Source of the DNA: Desulfobulbaceae bacterium BRH_c16a
Lineage (GTDB): Bacteria > Desulfobacterota > Desulfobulbia > Desulfobulbales > Desulfocapsaceae
Assembly (NCBI GenBank): GCA_000961725.1
Contig: LADS01000029.1
Span: 89,309 to 153,308, forward strand
Length of the DNA stretch: 64,000 nt
Reading direction: 5' to 3'
How positions within the stretch are numbered: position 1 is the first letter of the stretch; each line of letters begins with the position of its first letter. The notes under the pieces were generated by a model. It did not search any database. It was not told the DNA's origin and saw only the letters and a program-made list of their open reading frames with translations. Positions 8,396 to 17,912 of the stretch are shown here, piece after piece. The position numbers and the translations under genes were made by a program.

Positions 8396-10404
8396 TGATC
8401 CAGAAAATGAGAATTAATGCCCTGGTTGTCGACAATAATCCTGTGCTGCTGAAAGCGGTGGCCACCATTCTCAGTCAGGAAGGCTGTGCGGTCAAATCTG
8501 CTGAAACGGGACTGGAAGCACTTGAATTATTGCAGGATTACCAACCGGATATAGTATTTACCGATTTGATAATGCCGCTGGTGAGCGGCGAGCAGTTATG
8601 CCGGATTATACGGAATACCAAAAAGCATGACAATATCTTCATTGTTGTGCTCTCTGCCATAATTCTCGAGGATAGTGAAAGAATTGAGCGGGAAATTGCC
8701 TGCGATCTTTGTATAGCCAAAGGTAGCCTCAAGGAGATCCGACAGCACGTCAAGGAAGCCCTTGAAACATTCAAGGCGAGGAAGGCGGCAAGGTACCGTC
8801 CCACAGGGACGAACACACGAATTCCTGTGGGCCTCAAACCGTCGGAGGTAACGAGTGAACTTTTGTCGGAACAAAAACATCTGGCTCACATTCTCGCTAA
8901 CCTCGATGAAGGAATCCTGGAGTTGAGCCATCAAGGAAAGATCGTCACCGTTAACAACGCCGCTTTACGAATTCTTTCGTGTCGTGAAGAGCTGCTTGTG
9001 GGACGATCGCTTGCCGACGCTGTTGCCTGGGGATTGTTCTCCGAGCCAATCAGGCGATGGTCCGAAGAACAGCTGATCGGCCATGGGATGCAAGTATTTG
9101 ATATCAATGAAGATGATCCGCTGAAGCTGGCAGCCCGGATAATAACCGGATCGTTTCTTCCGGTTACCGAGGCGAATTCGGTTTTCGGACTCTGCATCCT
9201 TCGTGACATTACCCGGCAATATCAAGCGGAAAAACATAATCAGGAACTGGATAATGCCATTAAGCTTGTCAAAAAAATGGACGCCATGAGCTGTATGGCC
9301 GGAGGAGTTGCCCACGATTTCAATAATCTGTTAACGGTGATATGCGGCAATCTCGATATTGTCTCGATATATGGTGGCAATCAGAGTGAGGCGCAACGCA
9401 AGAAGCTGATCGAGCAGGCGAAAAGAGCGGCTCTTGCCGCAGTGGATTTAACCCGGCAGATATCGTGCTTTTCCAATTTCGGGATAGTGAGCAGGGAAAC
9501 TGTCGGCATTAACCAGCTGGTTCGCACCGCGGTCGAACGTTTCTTTGACGAAGAGCCTGGCGACTATGCCATCACCGCAATCGGTGAAGATTCACAGGTC
9601 TATGTCGACTCCGAAGAAATTTCCCAGGCAATCGTCAACGTCTTGAAAAATGGAGTGGAAGCAAGCGGTGGTGGGGCGATCAATGTTTCAATCGGCAGAG
9701 ACCATTTCGATTTGCCGCAATTGATGTCCGGCCAGTATGTTCCTGCCGGGTCCTATGCAAAAATCGAAATCTGCGATTCCGGTCGGGGGATTGAGCGGGA
9801 GCAGCTTTTCCGAATCTTCGATCCCTATTATTCTACCAAGGAACGTGGCGCACTGAAGGGTATGGGGCTGGGTCTGACCGTGGTGTATGCCACCTTGCGC
9901 AACCATGGTGGGTATGTCGTGGTAGGTTCCGAGTTGCAAAGAGGGACGACCGTCACTTTGTTTCTGCCCGTTCAGAATGTCGCCGGAGTACAGGATTCCG
10001 GCGAGAAAGTAAAAACCTCCAGATATAGATCCGCACTGTTGATCGAACCGGATAACCAGATGCAGGATATCGGCCGAATCATGCTTGAACATCTGGGTTT
10101 TTCGGTTACCACCACGGGCGATAGAAACGGCGCACTCGAGGCCTTGCAACGTTTTAGCGCCGATCCTTCACTTCCCCCGCCGCTGGTTATCCTTGACCTG
10201 TCCGATGCCAACGGCGAGTCTGCCGTAGAAACCTGCAGGTTGCTGCATGAAATTGAGCCTGGGCTTCGGGTGATTGCCATGAGCGGAACCATCCTTGATC
10301 CGATCATGCACGATTGCCGGGAATATGGTTTTGTCAGCACTCTGCCTAAACCTTATTCCATGGACAGCCTCAAGCATATCACCGGAATGGTCCTGAATAC
10401 GTAA
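8395..10404 (+). CDS. hybrid sensor histidine kinase: REC-PAS-HisKA-HATPase-REC
   Basis: A 669-residue cytoplasmic hybrid kinase without membrane segments. An N-terminal receiver domain (about residues 5-120) has its acceptor aspartate in IVFTDLIMP. A PAS-like region follows (about 155-280). The phospho-accepting histidine is residue 307 in the motif AGGVAHDFNNLL. The ATPase domain has the N box VNVLKNGVEASGG, then the G1 box EICDSGRGI and the G2 box GMGLGLTVV. The C-terminal receiver has its aspartate near residue 601 in LVILDLSDANGES and the lysine in LPKPYS. Lack of transmembrane segments suggests it senses an internal signal. A TTG one codon earlier is an alternative start; ATG 8395 overlaps the upstream TGA. 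Confidence 0.93.
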   Translation: MIQKMRINALVVDNNPVLLKAVATILSQEGCAVKSAETGLEALELLQDYQPDIVFTDLIMPLVSGEQLCRIIRNTKKHDNIFIVVLSAIILEDSERIEREIACDLCIAKGSLKEIRQHVKEALETFKARKAARYRPTGTNTRIPVGLKPSEVTSELLSEQKHLAHILANLDEGILELSHQGKIVTVNNAALRILSCREELLVGRSLADAVAWGLFSEPIRRWSEEQLIGHGMQVFDINEDDPLKLAARIITGSFLPVTEANSVFGLCILRDITRQYQAEKHNQELDNAIKLVKKMDAMSCMAGGVAHDFNNLLTVICGNLDIVSIYGGNQSEAQRKKLIEQAKRAALAAVDLTRQISCFSNFGIVSRETVGINQLVRTAVERFFDEEPGDYAITAIGEDSQVYVDSEEISQAIVNVLKNGVEASGGGAINVSIGRDHFDLPQLMSGQYVPAGSYAKIEICDSGRGIEREQLFRIFDPYYSTKERGALKGMGLGLTVVYATLRNHGGYVVVGSELQRGTTVTLFLPVQNVAGVQDSGEKVKTSRYRSALLIEPDNQMQDIGRIMLEHLGFSVTTTGDRNGALEALQRFSADPSLPPPLVILDLSDANGESAVETCRLLHEIEPGLRVIAMSGTILDPIMHDCREYGFVSTLPKPYSMDSLKHITGMVLNT

Positions 10405-10439
10405 ACAGACGATTTTTACCACAAGGGCATACGTTTCGT

Positions 10440-10460
10440 TTGAGCAGACAAGCTGCTCAA
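10440..10460. terminator. hairpin between convergent genes
   Basis: TTGAGCAG and CTGCTCAA form a perfect 8-bp stem with a short loop between the 3' ends of the hybrid kinase gene and the small membrane-protein gene. There is no T run on either strand, so intrinsic termination is unproven. Confidence 0.4.
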
Positions 10461-10467
10461 CTCAGCT

Positions 10468-10605
10468 TTATCGCTTTGGCCATTTCCACCCATACATCAG
10501 AATTATGCCGACAATGAAGGCCGGAATTCCGATGAAGGGCTGGTTCTTCTGGAGCAGGATTAATGCCGATATGCAAAGCAGAACCCCGATTGTTACTCTC
10601 TTCAT
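10468..10605 (-). CDS. small membrane protein (45 residues), downstream of hrpA
   Basis: This short frame begins with MKRVTIGVLLCISALILLQK, continues with a second hydrophobic stretch around IPAFIVGIILMYGW, and ends KWPKR. It is predicted to span the membrane twice with a short polar turn (KNQPF) and a positively charged tail, so both ends would face the cytoplasm. It starts nine bases after the hrpA stop codon and would be cotranscribed with it; the sequence GAGCGGCGAAG before the ATG is a weak ribosome site. The amphipathic layout and the helix-breaking turn argue that it is a real gene. I cannot assign a family or function. Confidence 0.6.
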   Translation of the reverse strand: MKRVTIGVLLCISALILLQKNQPFIGIPAFIVGIILMYGWKWPKR

Positions 10606-10614
10606 CTTCGCCGC

Positions 10615-13600
10615 TCAACACTTTAAAAGGGTGGATCTCCACTGCTGATGGAGCTTCTGCACAGATACCGTCCTGGGGGTTTTAATCTCCGGAGAAAAAA
10701 GCGCGATTTTGTAATCATTGATCATTTCCCGGTAAAGAAGGGCCGCCTCGAGTCCTTCTTTAGAAAATTCCTCTTTTTTTGCCATAAGTGTTTCCAGATT
10801 ATCAAGATGAGGTATCAACTGTTCCTCTTTATGTCTGTCTTTGCCTGGATTGGCATAAAACCTTTCAAGACGTAGTGCCAGGCTCTGCAATTGCCGGTCA
10901 ATATCGCCAAAGTCGACCGGGAGTGTTCCCGAAAACATCTCGACGGGGAAGATATCATTCAGGTGGTTCTGAAAACATTGCTCCTTGTCTGGAATACCCA
11001 GTCGATTCTTGTTGCCGGAAGAAAATATTTTTCGGATAGTGTCGTGGACAGTCCGTCGTTTCCGAAAGAGGATCATCACATCCTCGCACATTTTCCGTCC
11101 TAGAGCGTACAATCCTTCTTTTTTAATCCTATTCACTGTAGCTATAAACGTTTCCTCTGAAACAATTCCGGACAACGGCCCGAATATCCTGACAAGGAAA
11201 AAATCAAGAAGGGTGTCGACAGCTTCTTTGCGTGTCATCCCGAGGTCCAGCAACCAGACGGCAGATGGTCCGGAAAAGGAGGTTGTGCAAAATTTTTTCA
11301 GATTTTTGAACTGCTCGGGAAACTGTAAACGATAGAGATACACCATTCCGGCAATATTCAACTCTTTTGCCGTTTTCGGATTTTTTCCAAAGTCGATCTT
11401 TACCTTGCCTTTCTCAGGCTGGACAAGAAGTACCGGATAAAGGAACCCGGCAACCTCGCCATGCTGGGTAAAAGCAGGGATCGTCATCGGCAGCCCTGCA
11501 AAATCCCAGACCGCATGTTCCGTCCCCTGCCAGCGTTCGACAACCTCCAGGCCCTTTTTCTGCAGGGTAGGCTCCACTCTCTTTATCACTCTATCGCCTT
11601 GACCTGAGGCGAATAATTCTTTTACGTTGCGGCCGGCACAGATCTCGTTTCCGGCATCATCGAAAAGAAGAAATCGGGGTTGCAGATGGAGAGGAAGAGT
11701 ATCCGTCCAGTCAGATCGTTGAATGAGTATTTTGAAGTGCTTCAAAATCGAGGCTTCGATGGCGGAGTAGAGCGATCCGTTCCGATCCGGCATATCATCC
11801 AGCAAACGATTGACCGTCTCGTTAATCGGCACCAGTTTTTTTCTGATACTCTTAGGCAGGGCTTTCAGCAGAAAAGTCAGTTTTTCCTGAAGGAGTCCCG
11901 GCACAAGCCATTCGAAAATTCCCGGAGCAAAGCTTGCGGCAGCGTCGACCGGAAGTCGGAAGGTGACCCCATCCTTTTCCGAACCGGGCTCAAAGTGATA
12001 CTCCAGGCGTACCTGCATCCGGCCGACGTTCATTACGGGTGGGTAATCGAGGAGTTCTTTATCGCCCGGTCGACGCTTGAGAATATCCTCGTCACTCATC
12101 TGGAGAAATGTCTGGTTCTTTTTGCCGCGGAGGAACCGGTTGAAGGTTTGTTGATCGTAGACGTCTTCAGGGATCCTTCGGGCATAAAAATCGTAGAAGA
12201 CTTGATCTTCGGCAATGATTGTCCGTTCCCGAAGTTTTTCTTCAGCTTCCTGCCAGGTTTTGATGAGTGCCAGGTTGCGGGCAAGAAATGAATAGGTACC
12301 GTTCATTTCCCCCAGTACCAGGGCGGATTGAATAAAGAGATCGCGGGCCTCCGCGATGTTTTTTACGCTTCTTCTGCCAAAATTGACTTTTCGGCCTGTT
12401 TCAATGATCAGGCCGAACAGGGATACCGTTTCGTCGGCGATAACCTGCCCGGTTTTCTTCTGCCAATGCGGATTTGACCAGGAGAATTTGCAGAGATGAC
12501 CGGCAACCCGCTCAAGCCATTCCGGCTCGATTGTCGCAACGGTTAAGGCATAGAGCCTGGAGGTCTCGATAAACGATGCGGCAACCAGCCACTGACCGCC
12601 TTTCATCGATTGATGGGAACCGGGAAAGATCATAAGTTCGCGGTTATGGGCGCCTTGATAGATTTTACCTTGTTTTTTTGTGGCGATGTTCCGCAAAAAA
12701 CCGGCAAGCAGCGCAGTATGAATCTGCTCATAGGATGCGCCCGTCGAATTCTCGACAAATCCTTCACGTTTTTCGAGGATTCTGTCGAGCTGGTCATGCA
12801 GGTCGATCCATTCGCGCATCCGCTGAAAGGACAAGAAATGGCTCTTGCAATATTTTTTAAGCCTCGACCACGAGATTACCTTTTCCTGAACGTCGTGGAA
12901 ACCGTTCCAGATGTTCAGGAGTATCATGAAATCGGATTGGGGGTGAGTGAAAACCTTATGGGCCTCGTCGGCTTCTTTTTCGTGGTCTAAAGGCCGGATC
13001 CTGGGATCCTGGATGGCAAGCACCGCCGAGATGATTTTCATTTCCTTTAGGCAATTGTTGTCTTTGGCTTCAATGATAATACGGGAAATGCAGGGATCGA
13101 TCGGCAGGTCGGCCATGATACGGCCACGAGCGGTGAGATGCATTGTGTCATTGATCGCGCCAAGTTCCCTGAGGAGCTGATATCCTTCCTTTATCGCGTT
13201 TTTGTAGGGAGGATCGATAAAGGGGAATTTTTCAGGGCGGCCGAGATTGAGGGAAATCATCTGGAGAATGACTTCGGCAAGATTGGCACGCTGCAACTCA
13301 GGTAGAGTGTATCCCGGCCGATCATGGTATTCTTCCTCAGAATATAAACGAATACACAGGCCCGGCCCGATCCTGCCGCAGCGGCCCTTTCTCTGGTCAC
13401 AGCTTGCTCTGGAAATCCTGGTTATCGGCAGGCTGGTGGTTTTGGCGCGGACGTTATATTGCGAAATTCGGGCAAGACCGCTGTCAACGACATAGCGGAT
13501 GCCCGGAACCGTGACCGAAGTTTCGGCAACGTTGGTCGCCACGACAATTTTCAGCTGTTTGAAGGTTTGAAATATCCTGCGTTGATCCGATGTCGGCAAC

Positions 13601-14367
13601 CGACCGTACAACGGCAAAACCACGGCGTCGGGAATTTTCTTTTCGAGCAGGAGGCAACACTCGCGAATGTCTCTTTCCGTCGGCAGAAATACCAGGATAT
13701 CGCCTTTACGTTCATTGTCGTACAACTCGCAGACCGTCTTTACGCAATGGTCGAGTTCGCTCTCCTTTTCCCCGGTTTCATCCTTTGGCGGGCAATAGCG
13801 AACGGTCACCGGATAGGAGCGTCCTGCAATGGTTATTACCGGGGCATCGGCAAAATGTTTTGAGAACGCCTGGGTGTCAATGGTAGCAGAGGTGATGATC
13901 ACCTTCAGGTCGGGACGGCGGGGCAGGAGCTGTTTGATATACCCCAGGAGAAAATCAATGTTGAGACTTCTTTCATGAGCCTCATCGATGATCAACAGGC
14001 CGTAGCGGGAGAGAAGCCTGTCCTGGCGAGTCTCGGCAAGAAGAACGCCGTCAGTCATAAATTTGATTTTGGTGGTCGGTGTGGTATAGTCGTGGAATCT
14101 AATCTTATAACCGACACGATCGCCAAAAGAGCCCAGCTCTTCGGCAACTCTAGCTGAAACGGAAGTAGCGGCAATCCGTCTTGGTTGAGTGCAGCCGATC
14201 AGCAGATCATTGTCCGGGAAGGCTTCCAAACCCATTTTCGGCAGCTGCGTTGTCTTGCCGGAACCGGTATCACCTGCAATAACCACAAGTTGATGGTTGC
14301 GCAGTGTTTCGATAATCGTGTCCTTATGTTCGAGTATCGGCAGATTGTCTGGATATGAAATATTCAT
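10615..14367 (-). CDS. hrpA: ATP-dependent RNA helicase HrpA
   Basis: HrpA is a large DEAH-box RNA helicase that unwinds RNA in the cytoplasm and is linked to rescue of stalled ribosomes in enterobacteria. The 1250-residue product is near the family length of 1300. Walker A, GDTGSGKT, is at residues 32-39, followed by the DEAH motif LLIIDEAHERS, VIITSATID, and the helicase C motifs such as ATNVAETSVTVPGI and SRASCDQRKGRCGR. The OB-fold and HrpA-specific C-terminal parts follow. I chose ATG 14367; an upstream TTG at 14457 would add 30 residues that do not resemble the family and has no ribosome site. It diverges from galU. Confidence 0.95.
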   Translation of the reverse strand: MNISYPDNLPILEHKDTIIETLRNHQLVVIAGDTGSGKTTQLPKMGLEAFPDNDLLIGCTQPRRIAATSVSARVAEELGSFGDRVGYKIRFHDYTTPTTKIKFMTDGVLLAETRQDRLLSRYGLLIIDEAHERSLNIDFLLGYIKQLLPRRPDLKVIITSATIDTQAFSKHFADAPVITIAGRSYPVTVRYCPPKDETGEKESELDHCVKTVCELYDNERKGDILVFLPTERDIRECCLLLEKKIPDAVVLPLYGRLPTSDQRRIFQTFKQLKIVVATNVAETSVTVPGIRYVVDSGLARISQYNVRAKTTSLPITRISRASCDQRKGRCGRIGPGLCIRLYSEEEYHDRPGYTLPELQRANLAEVILQMISLNLGRPEKFPFIDPPYKNAIKEGYQLLRELGAINDTMHLTARGRIMADLPIDPCISRIIIEAKDNNCLKEMKIISAVLAIQDPRIRPLDHEKEADEAHKVFTHPQSDFMILLNIWNGFHDVQEKVISWSRLKKYCKSHFLSFQRMREWIDLHDQLDRILEKREGFVENSTGASYEQIHTALLAGFLRNIATKKQGKIYQGAHNRELMIFPGSHQSMKGGQWLVAASFIETSRLYALTVATIEPEWLERVAGHLCKFSWSNPHWQKKTGQVIADETVSLFGLIIETGRKVNFGRRSVKNIAEARDLFIQSALVLGEMNGTYSFLARNLALIKTWQEAEEKLRERTIIAEDQVFYDFYARRIPEDVYDQQTFNRFLRGKKNQTFLQMSDEDILKRRPGDKELLDYPPVMNVGRMQVRLEYHFEPGSEKDGVTFRLPVDAAASFAPGIFEWLVPGLLQEKLTFLLKALPKSIRKKLVPINETVNRLLDDMPDRNGSLYSAIEASILKHFKILIQRSDWTDTLPLHLQPRFLLFDDAGNEICAGRNVKELFASGQGDRVIKRVEPTLQKKGLEVVERWQGTEHAVWDFAGLPMTIPAFTQHGEVAGFLYPVLLVQPEKGKVKIDFGKNPKTAKELNIAGMVYLYRLQFPEQFKNLKKFCTTSFSGPSAVWLLDLGMTRKEAVDTLLDFFLVRIFGPLSGIVSEETFIATVNRIKKEGLYALGRKMCEDVMILFRKRRTVHDTIRKIFSSGNKNRLGIPDKEQCFQNHLNDIFPVEMFSGTLPVDFGDIDRQLQSLALRLERFYANPGKDRHKEEQLIPHLDNLETLMAKKEEFSKEGLEAALLYREMINDYKIALFSPEIKTPRTVSVQKLHQQWRSTLLKC

Positions 14368-14475
14368 GAAAAAATTGGCTGTCGTCTCTAAAGTGTGGTA
14401 TGTCTCCCGCTCATGTTTGCCGGATACATACCATACCAACTTACTTCCTGTTACCAAAAAAAATAGAGGTTACTT

Positions 14476-15348
14476 ATGAAAGTACGAAAAGCTATTATCC
14501 CAGTGGCCGGACTTGGCACCAGGTTTTTGCCGGCGACAAAATCGATTCCCAAAGAAATGCTTACCATTGTCGACCGTCCTACCATCCAGTATATCGTCGA
14601 GGAAGTTGTGGCGTCTGGGATTGACCAGATTATTTTTGTAACCAGTGAAGGAAAGTCGGCGATCGAGAACCATTTTGATTACAATTATCATCTTGATATG
14701 GTTTTAAAGGAAAAAAACAAGACCGTTCTTGGTGAAGAACTCAATAATATCTCGAATCTCATCGATATTGTATCGGTTCGGCAAAAAAAACCGCTTGGAC
14801 TCGGCCACGCCATATGGACTGCCCGCAATATTGTCGGCAACGAGCCTTTCATGGTCCTTCTAGGCGACGACCTGGTACTCAGCAAGACCCCCTGTGCCAA
14901 ACAAATGCTTGAACTCTTTGATGAAGTTGGGGAGTCCATTGTCGCCATTCAACGGGTTCCGGCCAGTGAAACCCACCAGTACGGGATCGTCGAGGGTGAA
15001 AAAAACGACAGAGACAAGACCTACAGGGTTTCGCGAATGGTGGAAAAACCGGCACCGGGAACAACAGATTCCGATATGGCCATTATAGGCCGTTATATTC
15101 TGATGCCGGAGATATTCGCGATTCTCGACACCACAACCCCCGGTCATGGCGGGGAGATACAGCTTACCGATGCACTGCTGGCCCTTACCAAAAAAAGGGC
15201 GATGTACGCCTATGAGTTCGAAGGAACGCGGTATGACGCAGGAGATAAGATGGGCTATCTCAAAGCCATTATCGCCTATGGCTTGCTCCATCCCTCCCTC
15301 GGCAAGCCGCTGATGGAATACATCAAAGGTATCGTCGACGGCAAATGA
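14476..15348 (+). CDS. galU: UTP-glucose-1-phosphate uridylyltransferase
   Basis: GalU makes UDP-glucose from UTP and glucose-1-phosphate, feeding polysaccharide and LPS synthesis. The 290-residue protein has the bacterial GalU signature: KAIIPVAGLGTRFLPATKS at the N-terminus followed by PKEML, then IVDRPTIQYIVEE, VLLGDDLV, the VEKPAPG segment and the metal-site region GEIQLTDAL. Length is normal. The ribosome site GAGG lies before the ATG. The stop codon overlaps the priA start in the sequence ATGA, so the two are translationally coupled. The promoter is presumably in the 108-base gap shared with the divergent hrpA. Confidence 0.95.
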   Translation: MKVRKAIIPVAGLGTRFLPATKSIPKEMLTIVDRPTIQYIVEEVVASGIDQIIFVTSEGKSAIENHFDYNYHLDMVLKEKNKTVLGEELNNISNLIDIVSVRQKKPLGLGHAIWTARNIVGNEPFMVLLGDDLVLSKTPCAKQMLELFDEVGESIVAIQRVPASETHQYGIVEGEKNDRDKTYRVSRMVEKPAPGTTDSDMAIIGRYILMPEIFAILDTTTPGHGGEIQLTDALLALTKKRAMYAYEFEGTRYDAGDKMGYLKAIIAYGLLHPSLGKPLMEYIKGIVDGK

Positions 15349-17891
15349 TTCATCTGGAGGTCGCTGTCGCCGTTCCCCTGGAGCAGACCCTGACATACGG
15401 TCTGCCCGCTGCAATGGAGAAGAGCGGGCAGGAGAGCGATGGTCGGCAGCATATCGGCAGACGGGTGCTGGTACCTCTTGGTAAAAGGAGGGTGACCGGA
15501 TATGTCATCGGTATTCCGCCACAGACCGACACTCAATCATCGTTCACAATTAAAGAGATAGCAGCGTTCCAGGGCGACTATCCGGTTATTCACGCCGACT
15601 TTGTCTCTTTTTTCCGTTGGGTGGCCAATTATTACCATTACCCGCTTGGCCTGGTGATTAAGGCGGCGTTGCCGGGAGGACTTGCGCCGCAAAGCCTGAA
15701 GAGGCTCGTGCTGGAAATTTCCCCTGAACAGTTTCTGCTTCAATTCCCCGAGCAACCTCCCGATCAACTACCGGATTGGGCCGGAAGATTAGCTGACTGC
15801 GGGATGCTGAGCCCGAAAGAAACCAGCACAGTTCTCCTCGATAAGCTTGGCAAAAAGCTGCTGGCAAAATTATTGAAGGAAAATGCCGTCAGCTTCAAAT
15901 CGCTCCTCTCAAAAGATACGATCGGTGAGAAAAACGAGCTCTGCTATGCACTGACGGGACAGCAGACGGAGCCTCCAGGGGAAATCGACGGCAGCCGGGA
16001 GAGTCTGCTGCGCTATCGGCAGGAGATCAGTCAGGAGAAGGGAATCGACTTAAAGTTCTCCGAAGCAAAAGCTCTTTATTGTCTTTATGATCTGACGAAA
16101 GAGACCAGGCAACAGATAATTCCTCTAAAAGAAATACGAACTCGCTATGTCGGTTCTGCAAAGGCGCTTGCCGAACTGGAAGCAAAAGGAATGGTCAGCA
16201 GCACCAGAGAGCGGATTTACCGCAATCCGTTCGGCCAGCAATTGCCGTTTCATCCCCGCCCCGAAACACTTACCGACGAACAAGCCGGTGTCCTTGAAAT
16301 GCTTCGGCCGGCAATCCGGGAAAAGAGATTTGCGCCCTTTCTTCTGCATGGTGTCACCGGCTGCGGAAAAACCGAAATATATCTCCGGGCGGCGGAAGAG
16401 ACACTGGCACAGGGAAGGGACGTGCTCCTCCTTGTGCCCGAGATTGCCCTTGCCACCCAGTTGGAAGCCCATCTCCTCTCACGCTTTGGCGATCAGGTTG
16501 TTCTGCAGCATTCCGGGCTGACCGCCGCCGAACGCTTTGATCAGTTCTCTCTTGCTCTTTTCGGCAGGGCTAAGGTGGTGATCGGTGCCCGCTCCGCAAT
16601 ATTTGCCCCGTTACGGGATCCCGGACTTATCGTCGTTGACGAAGAACACGATGCAAGCTTCAAGCAGGATGACAGCTTTCGTTACCATGGTCGCGATTTA
16701 GCGGTATTAAGGGCGAGACATCACAAGAGTGTAGTGATACTCGGTTCGGCCACCCCGTCGATCACCAGCTATGCTCATGCCCAGTCAGGCAAATATACGC
16801 TTTTGACTATGTCCGAACGAGTTGGCAGCAGGTCGCTGCCGTCGGTGACGGTTGTCGATCTGAACAAAAAAGACAACAAGGACAGCAAGGGGATAATCAA
16901 GAAGGATCTTCTTGAAAAGTTGTCGAAGAATCTGGAAAGAGGGAAACAAAGTATTCTTCTCCTGAACCGGAGAGGTTTTTCCGCGGTCGTTCTCTGCCGG
17001 GATTGCGGCACACCCGTCCAGTGCAGCCATTGCCATGTTTCTCTCACCCTTCATAAGGGTCGCAATAAACTCATCTGTCACTATTGCGGGTTTTCCATGC
17101 CCGGCAAGACCATATGTCTGCAGTGTCGGTCCGACGACCTTGTGCCTGCAGGGTTTGGTACCGAAAGGGTGGAGGAAGAGATTCGGGAGCTTCTTCCCTC
17201 TGCACGGCTTGCCCGTCTCGATTCAGACACCGCATCGGACCGGAAGAAATTTCTCGCCGCCCTTGCCGAAATGCACAGCGGCAAAATCGACATCCTCATC
17301 GGTACCCAGATGATTGCCAAGGGTCATCATTTCCCCAATGTTACGCTGGTCGGAGTGGTCTGGGCCGATGGCGGGATGAGCATGCCCGACTTCAGGGCCG
17401 CTGAAAAAACCTTCCAGCTCATCACCCAGGTAACAGGGCGTGCCGGGCGAGGCGATCAAGCGGGTGAGGTGCTCATTCAGACCATGCGGCCGAGTCATTA
17501 TGCCATTGTGTATGCAAAAGATCATGAGTACCGAAAGATGTTCGAGCATGAAATGCGATTGCGGCGGAATCCTGTTTTCCCGCCCTATGTGCGTCTTACC
17601 GCCATGCGCATCCAGGGCAGAGTCGAGGCCGAGGTGCAAAAAACCGCTGTTGCCATTGCCGGGTTTTGTCGAAAATTTGCCCAGAAGGAAAACTATCGCC
17701 TTGAAACCCTGGGGCCTGCGCCATCGCCGCTCGACAAGATCGCCGACAATTACCGCTGGCAGGTCTTGCTGAAAAGCCCGGACCTGGATCAACTGCACGG
17801 GATATGTGTTGCGGTGCGAGCCGAGCGGAACGGACTCGTCAAAGCCGGATGCAGTCTGGTGATCGATGTCGATCCGGAAAACATGATGTGA
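15345..17891 (+). CDS. priA: primosomal protein N' (replication restart helicase)
   Basis: PriA recognises stalled forks and reloads the replicative helicase. The 848-residue protein has the N-terminal 3'-DNA-binding region, then helicase motifs: Walker A in GVTGCGKTEIY, the DEEH box in VVDEEHDASFKQDD, and GSATPSITSY. An insert carries the two zinc-binding sites, seen as CRDCG, CSHC, CHYCG and CLQC between about residues 545 and 590. Motifs V and VI appear as GTQMIAKGHHFPNVTLVG and TQVTGRAGRGD. It is somewhat longer than the E. coli protein (732), mostly from extra sequence between the DNA-binding region and Walker A. The start overlaps galU by four bases. dnaB and ssb, which encode partners in restart, are elsewhere in the window. 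Confidence 0.95.
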   Translation: MIHLEVAVAVPLEQTLTYGLPAAMEKSGQESDGRQHIGRRVLVPLGKRRVTGYVIGIPPQTDTQSSFTIKEIAAFQGDYPVIHADFVSFFRWVANYYHYPLGLVIKAALPGGLAPQSLKRLVLEISPEQFLLQFPEQPPDQLPDWAGRLADCGMLSPKETSTVLLDKLGKKLLAKLLKENAVSFKSLLSKDTIGEKNELCYALTGQQTEPPGEIDGSRESLLRYRQEISQEKGIDLKFSEAKALYCLYDLTKETRQQIIPLKEIRTRYVGSAKALAELEAKGMVSSTRERIYRNPFGQQLPFHPRPETLTDEQAGVLEMLRPAIREKRFAPFLLHGVTGCGKTEIYLRAAEETLAQGRDVLLLVPEIALATQLEAHLLSRFGDQVVLQHSGLTAAERFDQFSLALFGRAKVVIGARSAIFAPLRDPGLIVVDEEHDASFKQDDSFRYHGRDLAVLRARHHKSVVILGSATPSITSYAHAQSGKYTLLTMSERVGSRSLPSVTVVDLNKKDNKDSKGIIKKDLLEKLSKNLERGKQSILLLNRRGFSAVVLCRDCGTPVQCSHCHVSLTLHKGRNKLICHYCGFSMPGKTICLQCRSDDLVPAGFGTERVEEEIRELLPSARLARLDSDTASDRKKFLAALAEMHSGKIDILIGTQMIAKGHHFPNVTLVGVVWADGGMSMPDFRAAEKTFQLITQVTGRAGRGDQAGEVLIQTMRPSHYAIVYAKDHEYRKMFEHEMRLRRNPVFPPYVRLTAMRIQGRVEAEVQKTAVAIAGFCRKFAQKENYRLETLGPAPSPLDKIADNYRWQVLLKSPDLDQLHGICVAVRAERNGLVKAGCSLVIDVDPENMM

Positions 17892-17912
17892 TCTCAGAAA
17901 ACCAAACCCCGG

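Noticed and set aside
11680..13863. Several plus-strand frames of 120-200 residues
   Set aside because: They are shadows of hrpA, a well-supported 1250-residue gene on the minus strand.
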